Positions 34,649 through 45,167 of a DNA stretch of 64,000 bases are shown piece after piece. The position numbers and the translations under genes are program-made. The DNA comes from Microstegium vimineum. Its lineage: Eukaryota > Streptophyta > Magnoliopsida > Poales > Poaceae. Numbering within the stretch: the first letter of the stretch is position 1; the number at the start of each line of letters is the position of its first letter. Under the pieces are notes generated by a model that made no database searches, was not told where the DNA came from, and saw only the letters and a list, made by a program, of their open reading frames with translations. The stretch covers positions 21,606,595-21,670,594 of the forward strand of contig CM039119.1 of assembly GCA_022036555.1 (NCBI GenBank). Direction: 5' to 3'.

Positions 34649-37024
34649 ATGTCCCATGGGGATGGACCGCCACCCATGTTCGATGGGGATGACTTTCCTT
34701 ATTGGAAAGTGCGGATGGAGGCCTACCTTGAGGCCGTGGATGTCGGCGTTCACAAAGCCGCCACCATAGGCGGATCGGTGTTCGCTGAGGATCTCTTCTT
34801 TGAGAAGAACAATGCTAAGGCAAAGAACATTCTTTTCCGTGGCATTTGCAAGGATGTGTTCAACCGTGTGCGAAATTGCAAAACCGCGCATGAAATTTGG
34901 ACAAACATTTGCGCTCTACACGAGGGCACCAAATGTGAAAGAGAAGAGCGCTATCACCTCATCATTGCTAAGTTAAATGCTTTCACCATGCTATCTCATG
35001 AAAATGCTAATGAAATGTACTCTCGCTTGAATGTGCTTGTAGAGGAGTTGAATGGCCTTGGGCTCACTCAAATGACACTGGCCGATGTGGTGCGCAAGAT
35101 ACTTTGTGTCTTACCAATACACAAGTATAGCCACATCATCACGGTCCTTCATCAAGGCGATCTCTCCGCAACTACACCAACACAAGTGTTGGGCAAGATA
35201 AATGCTCATGAGATGTACATGAAGATCAATGATGGAAGTTCATCCTCCTCCAAGAAGAAAGGGAAGGAGGAGAAGGACTTGGCTCTCAAGGCATCTTCTA
35301 AGGAGAAGTGCAAGAATCAATATGTCATTGAGAGTGCAAGTGATGATGATGATGAAGACAACATCGCTCTTTTGGTGAATAAGACTGCCAAGATGTTGAA
35401 GAGGCTAAACAAGAATGGAGTCAAGTTTAACTCAAAGAAGAAGAAATTCTTCACAAGCTCTTCAAGGAAGCCAATCTCCCAAATGAAGTGCTACAATTGC
35501 GGCACTCTTGGTCATCTAGCTCATGCGTGCCCCGAAGAGAAGAAAGACAAGTTCAAGAACTTCAAGAAGAACAAGGGCGGCAGTGATGACTCAAGTGATG
35601 ATGACAAGAAGCAAGACAAGCCATACAAGAAGACGAAGAACTTCAACTTACACAAGAAGAAGGATGGGAAGGCTTACATTGTGGGTGATTGGCTCACCGA
35701 TATTGATGATTCAAGTGACTCCTCCGATGATGAGAGTGAAGAAGAGAAGGTGGCCGCCTTGGTGATTGGTTCTTCTATTCCACCGCCACCTCCTCCTTCA
35801 TCGCCGGGCTCATCCTCTACACACCTATGCCTTATGGCTAAAGGTGACAAGAAGGTACAAAAAGAGGATGATGGTGATGACCTCTCTAGTGATGATAGTG
35901 ACGATGAAGAAGCACCTTCCTATGATGAGCTAATTAAAATTTGCAACAAGTACGCTAGCATCATAAGGAAGTACAAGAGTAAAAATGAAAAACTTCTTGA
36001 GATCAAAGAAAACTTGCATGATAAGCTTGACAACTTGTCTAGTGCTAATGATGATTTGAAGCTTGAGATTAATTCTCTCACATCTAGCACTAGGGAGCTC
36101 AAAGCCTCTCTTAAGCATGCCAATGAGAAACATGATAAGCTTGAGAGGTCATCCCAAGAGCTCCACACAAGGTATAACTTGCTAAAAGATGACTACAACC
36201 AAGTGAAAAGTGATCATGGCACACTAGTGGTAGCAAATGAGTTGCTTACTCAAGATCTTACACATGTTGCTACTAACCCGTGTGCTAAGTGTGCAAGTGC
36301 TACCTCTTGTGAAATCGAGCTTGATGATGTGGCTCTTGAGCAAAGTGCTAAGTGCAAGGGCAAGAGAGTTGTAGAAGCCGACAAGTATGATGATTATGTG
36401 AAGATGAGGGAAGAGAACTCAAAGCTCAAGGAAGAGCTAATCAACCTCAAGGCAAACAAGCCCTTCACCATCAAGCTGGCTCAAGAAGAAGACAAAGATG
36501 CTATCACTTTGATCAACTCTCTTAGAGAAGAAATTGCCAAGCTCAAGAATGACAAGACCAAGCTTACAAGTGGCCTTGAAAAGTTCACCAAGGGCCACAA
36601 TCTCCAAAGTGAGCTTCTAATGAGCACCATCATGAAGAATGACAAGACCGGTATTGGGTTCAAGGAAAACCAAGTGATGAAGGCCAAGGTCAAGATTGAA
36701 GCCAAGAACTACTACAAGAACAAGTACAATGGCTACAATCAAGAGAAGCCAAAGCCCAAGCCTAAGAGGTGCTTTGGATGTGGACAAGTTGGTCACTTCG
36801 AGTTTCAATGCAAGACTCCACTTCCCAAGACCTTGCCCAAGCAAACTAGGCCATTTTCTCATGATGCTCACTATGTCATCAACAAAGATTCCAAGGGTAG
36901 ACCACTTGTGGTGTTCCTTGGACCACCAATGAAGAACAAGCCTAGGGTTCTTTGGGTTTCTAAGGAGTTGGTTGACAAGGCAATGGGGGCCCGCACTAAG
37001 GGAGTTCCCAAACAACAAGCTTAA
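34649..37024 (+). CDS. gag: Gag of Sirevirus element A (791 aa)
   Basis: Intact frame starting MSHGDGPPPMFDGDDFPYWK, the first ATG after the primer site. Residues 1-200 are the copia gag domain (DUF4219 then UBN2). Two CCHC zinc knuckles follow: CYNCGTLGHLAHAC at residue 281 and CFGCGQVGHFEFQC at about 708. Between them lie Lys/Asp/Ser-rich tracts and a long predicted coiled coil (about 440-690). The long gag with a coiled-coil C-terminal half is typical of Sireviruses. It forms the virus-like particle and binds element RNA. It ends in TAA and is followed in the same frame by a second stop (TAG at 37043-37045), then by the protease. Confidence 0.92.
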   Translation: MSHGDGPPPMFDGDDFPYWKVRMEAYLEAVDVGVHKAATIGGSVFAEDLFFEKNNAKAKNILFRGICKDVFNRVRNCKTAHEIWTNICALHEGTKCEREERYHLIIAKLNAFTMLSHENANEMYSRLNVLVEELNGLGLTQMTLADVVRKILCVLPIHKYSHIITVLHQGDLSATTPTQVLGKINAHEMYMKINDGSSSSSKKKGKEEKDLALKASSKEKCKNQYVIESASDDDDEDNIALLVNKTAKMLKRLNKNGVKFNSKKKKFFTSSSRKPISQMKCYNCGTLGHLAHACPEEKKDKFKNFKKNKGGSDDSSDDDKKQDKPYKKTKNFNLHKKKDGKAYIVGDWLTDIDDSSDSSDDESEEEKVAALVIGSSIPPPPPPSSPGSSSTHLCLMAKGDKKVQKEDDGDDLSSDDSDDEEAPSYDELIKICNKYASIIRKYKSKNEKLLEIKENLHDKLDNLSSANDDLKLEINSLTSSTRELKASLKHANEKHDKLERSSQELHTRYNLLKDDYNQVKSDHGTLVVANELLTQDLTHVATNPCAKCASATSCEIELDDVALEQSAKCKGKRVVEADKYDDYVKMREENSKLKEELINLKANKPFTIKLAQEEDKDAITLINSLREEIAKLKNDKTKLTSGLEKFTKGHNLQSELLMSTIMKNDKTGIGFKENQVMKAKVKIEAKNYYKNKYNGYNQEKPKPKPKRCFGCGQVGHFEFQCKTPLPKTLPKQTRPFSHDAHYVINKDSKGRPLVVFLGPPMKNKPRVLWVSKELVDKAMGARTKGVPKQQA

Positions 37025-37045
37025 CTCCAAGTTGCTTGTGTGTAG

Positions 37046-40000
37046 GTGAACTACAAGACCGGTGGGAGCCATTGGGTAATTGATAGTGGTTGCACTCAAC
37101 ACATGACCGGCGACCCCCGGATGTTCACCACACTTGATGAGGATTGTGCAAATCAAGACAAGATTACTTTTGGGGATAATTCAAAGGGCAAAGTTCAAGG
37201 CTTAGGCAAAGTGGCTATCTCCCAAGATCAATCAATTTCCAATGTGTTGCTAGTACAATCATTGAGCTTCAATTTTCTATCGGTTGGTCAACTTTGTGAT
37301 CTCGGGTTTCATTGTCTCTTCACTCCAAATGAGGTGATTGTGACCAAGATTGAAGATTCATCAATGATATTCAAAGGGTTTCGGCACAGCAACCTCTACT
37401 TAGTGGACTTCACTTCAAATGAAGCAAACTTGCAAGCTTGTCTATTCTCCAAGAATTCTTTGGGTTGTCTATTGCATAGAAGATTAGCTCATGTGGGCAT
37501 GTCAACCTTTAAGAAGCTTGTCAAGAAGGAAATGGTTAGAGGAATCAAGGATGTGGTGTTTGAGAAGGACAAACTTTGTAGTGCATGTCAAGCCGGCAAG
37601 CAAGTGGCAAACACTCATCCAACCAAAGCTTTCATGTCAACCTCAAGAGTCCTAGAGTTGCTACACATGGATCTATTTGGCCCTACCACCTATGCTAGTC
37701 TTGGAGGAAATCTCTATTGCTTAGTGGTAGTGGATGACTACTCTCGGTACACTTGGGTGTTCTTTCTTCAAGACAAGGGAGAGACACAAGGCATCTTCAA
37801 GAAGTTTGCTACAAGAGCTCAAAATGAATTTGATGTGAAGATCAAGAAGATTAGAAGTGACAATGGCACCGAATTTTTGAACACAAAGATTGAAGATTAT
37901 TGTGATGAAGTTGGGATCAAGCATGAGGTGTCCGCCACATATACTCCACAACAAAAATGGTGTCGTAGAGAGGAAGAACCGGACGCTCATAACTCTAGCA
38001 AGGTCTATGCTTGATGAGTACAACACTCTGGAGAAGTTTTGGGCGGAGGCAATCAACACCGCGTGCTATGCGGCAAATCGTCTCTTCGTCCAAAGGCTAT
38101 TAAAGAAGACCCCCTATGAGCTTGTCAATGGGAAGAAGCCGAACATTTCATTCTTCCGGGTGTTTGGTTGCAAAGTGTACATCTACAAGAAGCGCCAACA
38201 CTTGGGTAAATTCCAACGACGGTGTGACATTGGTTTACTTGTTGGATATTCACTTAAATCCAAGGCATACCGTGTATTTAACAAAGCCACCGGCTTAGTT
38301 GAAGAAAGGTATGACTTGGAGTTTGATGAAACTAATGGCTCCCAAGGAGCACTTGAGGATATTGATGTAGGTAATGAACCCTTGAGGGAGGCAATGAAGA
38401 ATATGCCAATTGGTGCTATCAACCCGCAAGAGGTGGAAGAAGTTGAAGATGAAGAAAATCAAGATCCTTCCCCACCTCACACGCCTCAAGTTGATGAAGA
38501 AGATCAAGTGAGGGAAGCTCAAGAAGACACTCACATCCCTCAAGATCAAGCCGAGGCCGAAGCAAGCAATGTTGAAGCACCGCATCCCCCTCCTCAAGAG
38601 ACAAATAGAAGATCAACACCTATCCTTCAAGCTCACCCCCATGATCAAATTATTGGGAGTCCATCAAAGGGAGTAATGACTCGCTCTAGACTTGCATCTT
38701 ATGTTGAACATCACTCGTTTGTTTCCTTTGTTGAGCCTACTAGTGTTGAAGAAGCACTTGCAGATCCGGATTGGGTGAATGCCATGCATGAAGAACTCAA
38801 CAACTTCACCCGGAACCAAGTGTGGACACTTGAAGAGAAGCCAAAGGATGCAAGAATCATTGGCACCAAGTGGGATTTTAGGAACAAGCAAGATGATCAA
38901 GGCGTGGTTGTGAGGAACAAAGCAAGATTGGTGGCAAAGGGGTTCTCTCAAGTAGAAGGACTCGATTTTGGAGAGACCTTTGCTCCGGTTGCAAGACTTG
39001 AAGCCATCCGTATCCTTTTGGCGTATGCCTCACATCACAAAATGAAACTCTTTCAAATGGATGTGAAGAGCGCTTTCTTAAATGGTTTCATCAATGAACT
39101 TGTCTATGTCTCACAACCTCCCAGGTTTGAATTCCCAAACTTGCCTAATCATGTGTATAGGTTGTCCAAGGCACTCTACGGATTGAAGCAAGCTCCAAGA
39201 GCTTGGTATGAGAGGCTAAGGGACTTCCTACTCAAGAAGGGCTTCAAGATCGGGATCGTTGACACAACACTATTCACCAAGAAGCTTAATGGAGAGATCT
39301 TCGTTTGCCAAGTATATGTCGATGACATTATATTTGGGTCAACAAACCAAGACCATTGCAAGGAATTTGGTGACTTGATGTCCAAGGAGTTCGAGATGTC
39401 AATGATTGGTGAGCTAACCTTCTTCCTTGGCTTTCAAGTGAAGCAAATGAGAGAAGGGACCTTCATCTCTCAAGAAAAGTACACTCATGATCTACTTAAG
39501 AAGTTCAAGATGGAGGATTGCAAGCCAATCAAGACCCCAATGCCTACTAATGGGCATCTCGATCTCGATGAGGGAGGTAAACCGATTGACCAAACTCTCT
39601 ATCCTTCTATGATCGGTAGTTTACTTTACCTCACCGCATCTAGGTCGGATATCATGTTTAGTGTGTGTATGTGTGCTAGATTTCAAGTAAGCCCTAAGGA
39701 GTTGCATCTTTGTGCAGTTAAAAGAATCCTTAGGTACATAAGGCACACCCCTAGCATGGGTCTTTGGTATCCCAAAGGAGCTCCCTTCCAACTAGTTGGC
39801 TATTCCGATTCGTATTATGCCGGGTGTAAGGTTGATAGGAAGAGTACCTCCGGCGGGTGCCACATGCTAGGAAGATCACTTGTTTCTTGGTTCTCAAAGA
39901 AGCAAAACAGTGTGGCATTGTCAACCACCGAGGCGGAATACATTGACATGGGAGCAAGTTGTGCACAAATCTTATACATGACCCAAACACTTCTTGATTA

Positions 40001-40274
40001 CGGCGTTGTTTTAAAAGATGTTCCACTTTTGTGTGATAATGAAAGCGCCGTAAAGCTTGCTAACAACCCGGTTCAACACTCTCGCACCAAGCACATAGAT
40101 ATTCGCCATCACTTTCTTAGAGATCATGTGGCTAGGAAAGACATCACACTAGTTGGAGTTAATAGTGAAGATCAGTTGGCGGATATCTTCACTAAACCAC
40201 TCGATGAAACAACCTTTTGTAGGTTGAGAAGAGAGTTGAATGTGCTTGATCACTCTAACTTCACTAAAAGATGA
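37046..40274 (+). pseudogene. pol: Pol of element A: protease, integrase, RT, RNase H (one frameshift)
   Basis: Protease: VIDSGCTQHMTG, catalytic Asp codon at 37082-37084. Integrase: the HHCC zinc finger (RRLAHVG...CSACQAG) is followed by the catalytic Asp codons 37670-37672 (HMDLFG) and 37859-37861 (RSDNGTEF) and the Glu codon 37968-37970 (VVERKN). A frameshift lies between the second Asp and the Glu, at or next to a run of five A at 37953-37957. From 37890 to the end the frame is open. RT has KARLVAKGFSQ, FQMDVKSAFLNG and YVDDIIF with the Asp pair at 39321-39326. RNase H has DRKSTSGG, STTEAEY and DNESA, ending EDQLADIFTKPLDE. Copia order is confirmed. The frameshift would uncouple RT from Gag-protease. 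Confidence 0.93.
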
Positions 40275-41090
40275 GATTGTGTGAACCATGCATTCATATG
40301 TAATATAACATGTTTAATTTGGTAATGCACATAGGCTTGGTTAACACGGTTAAGATAACCACCCTCAAAGCGTGTGACAAAGCTTAACCGCGGTTTAAAC
40401 TTGCAAGCAACCTAGATTCAAATTCCGTTTTGCATTGCATATGCATGTGTGTTGCTTCGTCGTTTCTTTTCGGTTAAGTTTTGGTCATCCTCTAGGTCCG
40501 TCACTTAGGGGGAGCAATTCAATGCTCTAGCTTCAGCTAATACCCCTCTTGTGCCCCTATGGTGATCCTTGGAGCTTTATTGAACTATTTTTCTATGAAA
40601 ACTAATCTTAGCCTATGGCAGACTATTTCTAAATTGAGGGGTTGAGAGTTGATTCTTATGCTAAGTCCAACAAGTGTTCCTTTTTGCTCTTTTGTGTTGG
40701 TACTTGGCTAAGAGAAAAGATTGGAGAGAAAAATAGGAAAATTCAGAGCAAAATCAAGCACCGAACCACCCTCCGGACCACTTTGCATGGTCCGACGCTC
40801 AGTGGTCCGACGCCCTGTCCCTCTCTGCATAAAAATTTCTCCAGTCACAGAAACCGTCGGACCACCTGTCCGACGCTCCTCCGGACCATAGGAAAGTGGT
40901 CTGGTGCCTCAGTCAGCGCCAAACTGTTCAGTCAAAGGACCGTCGGACTAGTCCGACGCTTCGTCCGAAGCCCTAGTCCGACGGTCGGTTGCTCTCTGCA
41001 TTGGTTCTATTTTTCTCCTCAGTCCGTCGGACCCCTCCGTCGGACCACCCACCGGACCATGCAGAGTCGTCCGACGCTCTAAAATTTTGT
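40275..41090 (+). other. Element A post-pol region with hairpin and LTR-like repeat module
   Basis: 40343-40394 holds a stem-loop shared with element B. A GGGGGAG purine word lies at 40507-40514. 40760-41075 is a field of CCGGACCA, GGTCCGACGC and CCGTCGGACC words, very like the field upstream of the TATA box in this element's own LTRs. Confidence 0.6.
40347..40390 (+). ncRNA. Predicted RNA stem-loop, Sirevirus post-pol (A copy)
   Basis: CGGTTAAG (40347-40354) pairs with CTTAACCG (40383-40390) around a 28-base loop. The counterpart in element B has a different stem sequence that still pairs. A structural RNA element is inferred; no transcript is shown. Confidence 0.55.
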
Positions 41091-42067
41091 GATAACTCCC
41101 CGCGGGCCGATCTGTTCTGGCAGTTGCTTTTTTCACTGACATCCGTACGCCGCGCCGCCGCTTTCCCTAGCTCCGCCGCCCACCTGTACCCGCGCCTCTC
41201 GCCGCCGGTGAATCCCTCACCGGAGCACCGCCGTCCTCACTACTCTGCTTCTCTCCTCGCCGAGCAGCAGCAGTACCAGCTGCTCTCCGCCGCCTGCCAC
41301 CACCTCCACCGCCAATCGCCGCCGCCCACAGACCTCGCCGTCGAAGTTCCCCTCGCCGGAGGCCAAGCACCACCTCCACTGCCTCCCCTGCCTCATCCAC
41401 CATCCTCATTGCCATTGACATTGCCAAGAAGGATCCCCACCCTTAGGGTTTGTCTAAACCTAGGGTTTGGGGAGCTGACGTTGAATTCATCCAAATCCGA
41501 CCTCGTCTTCGTCGATTCGACTTCGCCGATTGCGCTTCATTGTTCTTCTAGGGTATGCCCTTGATCATAGTGTTTAGCGTTTTGACTAGCTATTGATCAT
41601 CTCATGCCTTAGTACTTATACCTTGACCTTGCAATCAGTCTCCCATTCACTAAATCAAAATGTCAATTGTGTTTCACAGTTGGCAAATTCTCCTTGAGGA
41701 GTGTGGTTTGGAACTTGAATTGCTCTGATTAGATACTCTCACTTACCTCAGGTACCGTGATAGATTTCATTCTATTTCTTATCTAGATGCTTGCTTCCAT
41801 ATGGATTCTTATCTCTAGATTTTATATATGCTTATATATATCCTGTGTATTCTATCTAGCAGCAGTCAGTGGCAGCTTAAACTTGGGGCAAAGCTCGCGA
41901 GTAAGGATTGAGGCAAAGCCTCAAAAGGTTCAGTCCAGTGGCTTGCATGCCTCTCTGTCAGTTGTTGCTTGATTGATCAGTGGGCAGTGGTTCTTGCAGT
42001 TGGCAGTGGTTCTTGTGTCTGTCAGTGGTTTTTTTCAAAGGGTAGTGCTTTCTTTGATTGATCAGTG
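41091..42067 (+). other. GC-rich leader and intron-like stretch before the extra ORF
   Basis: 41110-41440 is rich in CGCCGCC and CCACCTCC. It is followed by two AGGGTTTG words and a candidate splice donor (AGG|GTATGC at 41553). The sequence then turns T-rich up to TTGATTGATCAG at 42055-42066, just before the ATG of the next ORF. This is the layout of a plant 5' leader plus intron. The open frame at 40989-41564 is proline-rich with no domain and probably not translated. Confidence 0.45.
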
Positions 42068-44639
42068 ATGGCTCGTGGCTCTCGTGCTCGTGTCAGTGGT
42101 TCTGGTGATGACACTCCTCCCCCTCCACGTCCTTCAAGGGACAAGGGCAAGAAGCCAGTTGTTGAGAAGCCTAAGAAGAAGAAGCCAAAGCTAACAGAGG
42201 CTGAGAAAGCAGAGGCAGTGGCAGATGCAGCAGACTATGCAAAGCGAGGTGGTCGTTGAGGTTCAGTCAGACTTGGCAACCTCCGCGGGATTTACCGTTT
42301 ACTCCTACTCAGTCACAGACCGAGGAAGCTCCAGAGGAGCAAGAGCTTGTCATAGAAGCTCTTGGTACACCGTTGGCACCTCTTTCCTGGGGGCGAGCTA
42401 CTCAGTCTCAGGCAGCTCAGTCACCTCAGAGTGCCTCAACAGCTCCTACGACAGCCTCAACATCCGCTCACCTTGATTTGAGGAATCTCACAGCAAAGCA
42501 GGTGAAGAAGCTTCGTTTTGTGGCTCTTGAGAAGTGGTGCCCTAATCAGCGTGACCCTAGAGCCTCACCAGGATGGCACACACCTCTCATGGAGGATTTC
42601 TACAGAGCAGCTCAGCTTACTAGCATCCAGATCAGACCTCACAGAGTTTGCTCCTTGAAAAGCATTGTTGAGTTGGCTGGAGAGGAGATTCGACCCTTTA
42701 TCACATATCTTCCGGGACTCGCCGACCTTCTTGGTCGTTCCGGGAATTATATTGAGAGGTGGGTCCGGGAGTTCTATGCCTCAGTGTGGATTGATCCGGA
42801 GCATCACTTTCTTCAGTATACTTTTAGAGGAGAGCGCTACAGGTTGTATATGACTTGGCTCAGAGAGATCCTTCACCTCACTCAGACAGCCGGAGAGCTC
42901 AACCTTCACTATGACTGCTACAGAGGAGTCTCTGTGCCTCGCCGAGCTCGAGGTGGCCGTACGTTGACCGTTTAGGAGGTTGCTCCTCTCTTCAAACCAC
43001 CTTTCTCAGAGGGTTCCCGTCGTACCCTAGCAGAGCTCCGTCCTACCGTTCACCGTCTGAACGAAGTTCTCCGGCGTACCCTGCTGCCTCGCACTGGTTA
43101 CAAGGAAGGATTGACTAACATGCAGCAACTACTACTTCAGGCCCTTGTCTCTCAGACACCATTCGACATAGCAGACTTTCTTGTGTCAGAGATTGAGGAT
43201 GTGATTGCTGATGGTATAAGGGCACGACATCAGTTTCCATATGCTCACTGGATTTCTTCTATCATAGCTATTGAGCTTGAGGGAGCCAACCCCGGACTCC
43301 ATGTCTTGCTAGATCAGTCACCAACTTCCTTCCCAGCCTACAGGGTTCTTAGTTCTTTTGACAGTCGGTTCGGGAACCGGGTGCTACGCCTCGTTAGGGA
43401 GAGGACTGCTCCAGCCGACAGAGATGATGTGGATACTCAGGATGAGTCAATTCGAGGTGTTGAGCAGCAGGAGCTTCATGATTTGGATACTGGAGCTAAT
43501 GTTACCCCTGAGGATACTTCTTCCGATAGCTCAGACGCCGACTTCCAGCCAGTTCCTCCTATGCCCCCACGGGCTCACGACACTGAGGCTGGCGGCTCTG
43601 GCTCCGCTACAGAGACTATGATGCTGAAGATACTTGATCGTCTCAATGAGCACTAGAGCTCCTTAGTCACTGTAGTTACTCAGGTCCAGCAGAGATAGGA
43701 TGAGATGCAAAGGCAGTCTGAGGAGCGCCACTTTGAGATGCAGCGACAGATGCTTGCCATGCAGTTGGAGTCACAGCGCTTACAGCTACAGTCTCAGCAG
43801 CTTCAGCAGCAGAATATGGCCTTTATGGCTCACATGATGAAGTGGACGGGTGCACCTCCTCTTGAGTTCCCAGCTGCACCTCAGATCCAGATGATAAGTA
43901 TACATCATAGCCCTCTCAGTCAGTTGGTTAGCTAGCAGGACCACAACACTCAGTTGGCCCCTCAGTGGCCCCTTCAAGTTCCGCCGGACAGACCGTCACT
44001 CCCACCCCAGCCGTACAGTCTAGTGGACTTCAGGGTGCCGGAATGACCACCCCGTTCCAGTCCCCGGCGACTCAGGTCACACAGTGGTTGGACACCTTCG
44101 GCCGGACGCAGCAATTCACCCCTCTCACTACTGGTTTCATGCCGCTCTCTGTTACGATGGGTGCTACTGCCAGAGATCTCTCCGCGTCGTTCAGCGACAT
44201 CACAGGGCAGCCGTCCCCCACTGGTCAGCAGATAGCAGCAGAAGTTGAGGCAAAAATGGTTGCACCGACAGCTGGTCAGCACCGTTCCTCAGTTGCTTCC
44301 TCAGAAGCCACACACGACAGTCGGGCTCTAGCCGTATCCACTCCACCCACAGCTGTTGTTGCTACCGATGCCACTGTAGTTACTACGACTACAGTACAGC
44401 CTCCGTAGCCTCCGGTTATTCAGACTCCGGTCAAGTCCGTGCATGAGGCACAACCGGACACCGCAGCTCCAGAGGTTCCCACAGAGATAGTGGCACCAGA
44501 TTCTGCTCCTACTCCTACCCCAGCTCCAGCTCCAGAGTCCTCGACAGCAGAGATAGCCGACACGTCAGCTCCTGTCCCCCAGACTGCTTCCCTTCCAGCG
44601 TCAGACACTCAGGGGGAGGACTCAGATGATGAGGCCTAA
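42068..44639 (+). pseudogene. Extra post-pol ORF of element A (env-like position), broken
   Basis: Starts MARGSRARVSGSGDDTPPPP with a Lys-rich segment (KKPKLTEAEKAEA). After a frameshift near 42240 it continues to 42975 with LRNLTAKQVKKLRF and WVREFYASVWIDPEHHFLQY. It then reads through a stop (42973-42975) into 42976-43656 (TYK-type LLPRTGYKEGLTNMQ and an acidic Ser/Asp tail). 43705-43935 is a Gln-rich coiled coil (RQSEERHFEMQRQML). 43965-44639 is Pro/Ser/Thr-rich. The REFYASV-type block resembles the 'putative plant transposon protein' family. Sireviruses of the Maximus group carry an envelope-like gene here. I see no clear signal peptide or membrane anchor, so the envelope label is by position only. 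Confidence 0.6.
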
Positions 44640-45154
44640 TTGGCAGAGTTCAGGGTGCTTGACCGCTCCACGGTTGCTTCCACTCCGCCTCCAGATGCTT
44701 AGTTTTGGTGCTTTGACGCCAAAGGGGGAGAGGGAGAGTCGAGTAGATGGGCTAGCTTCAGGGGGAGCTAGTAGGATTCGTTTTTTTTATGTGTATTAAC
44801 TCTATCGCATCATGCATCACGTTTACCGTCTTTTATGCATTGTATGATATGTGTGGTGGTTGAGACCTGATGGTTGTGTGACATGTGTTGAACTTTACTT
44901 ATATATATCATGTCACATGGTTATGCTATATTGCTTCTGCTCTAATCTCTAATCCTTTGGCTACAACATATCCTTTATGAAATCAAGTACTATGCTCAAC
45001 TCATATCTACTGTGCTTTTCATGGCTTGAATGGTTAGGCATGTTTTTGTCTTTCTTATCACTAACCCATGCCTATCTCATGTCAAATCATGTTTTTCTCT
45101 TATCAAAATTCACTCTTTATTCTCTACTCGAGCTTGTATTATCGTCAATAACCT
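44640..45154 (+). other. Element A 3' untranslated region
   Basis: Contains purine words AAAGGGGGAG (44721-44730) and GGGGGAG (44761-44767), then T-rich sequence. No gene. Confidence 0.6.
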
Positions 45155-45167
45155 AAAAGGGGGAGAT
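45155..45167 (+). promoter_or_regulatory. Polypurine tract of element A
   Basis: AAAAGGGGGAGAT ends directly before TGAAGAATC, the 3' LTR start. The same GGGGGAGATTG(A) context precedes the LTRs of B and C. Confidence 0.85.

Noticed and set aside
40989..41564. 191-codon proline-rich frame as a gene of element A
   Set aside because: Low complexity, begins in a repeat field, and ends at what looks like a splice donor; better read as a leader.
42068..44639. Certain envelope glycoprotein gene
   Set aside because: No signal peptide or membrane anchor visible; the label would rest only on position after pol.
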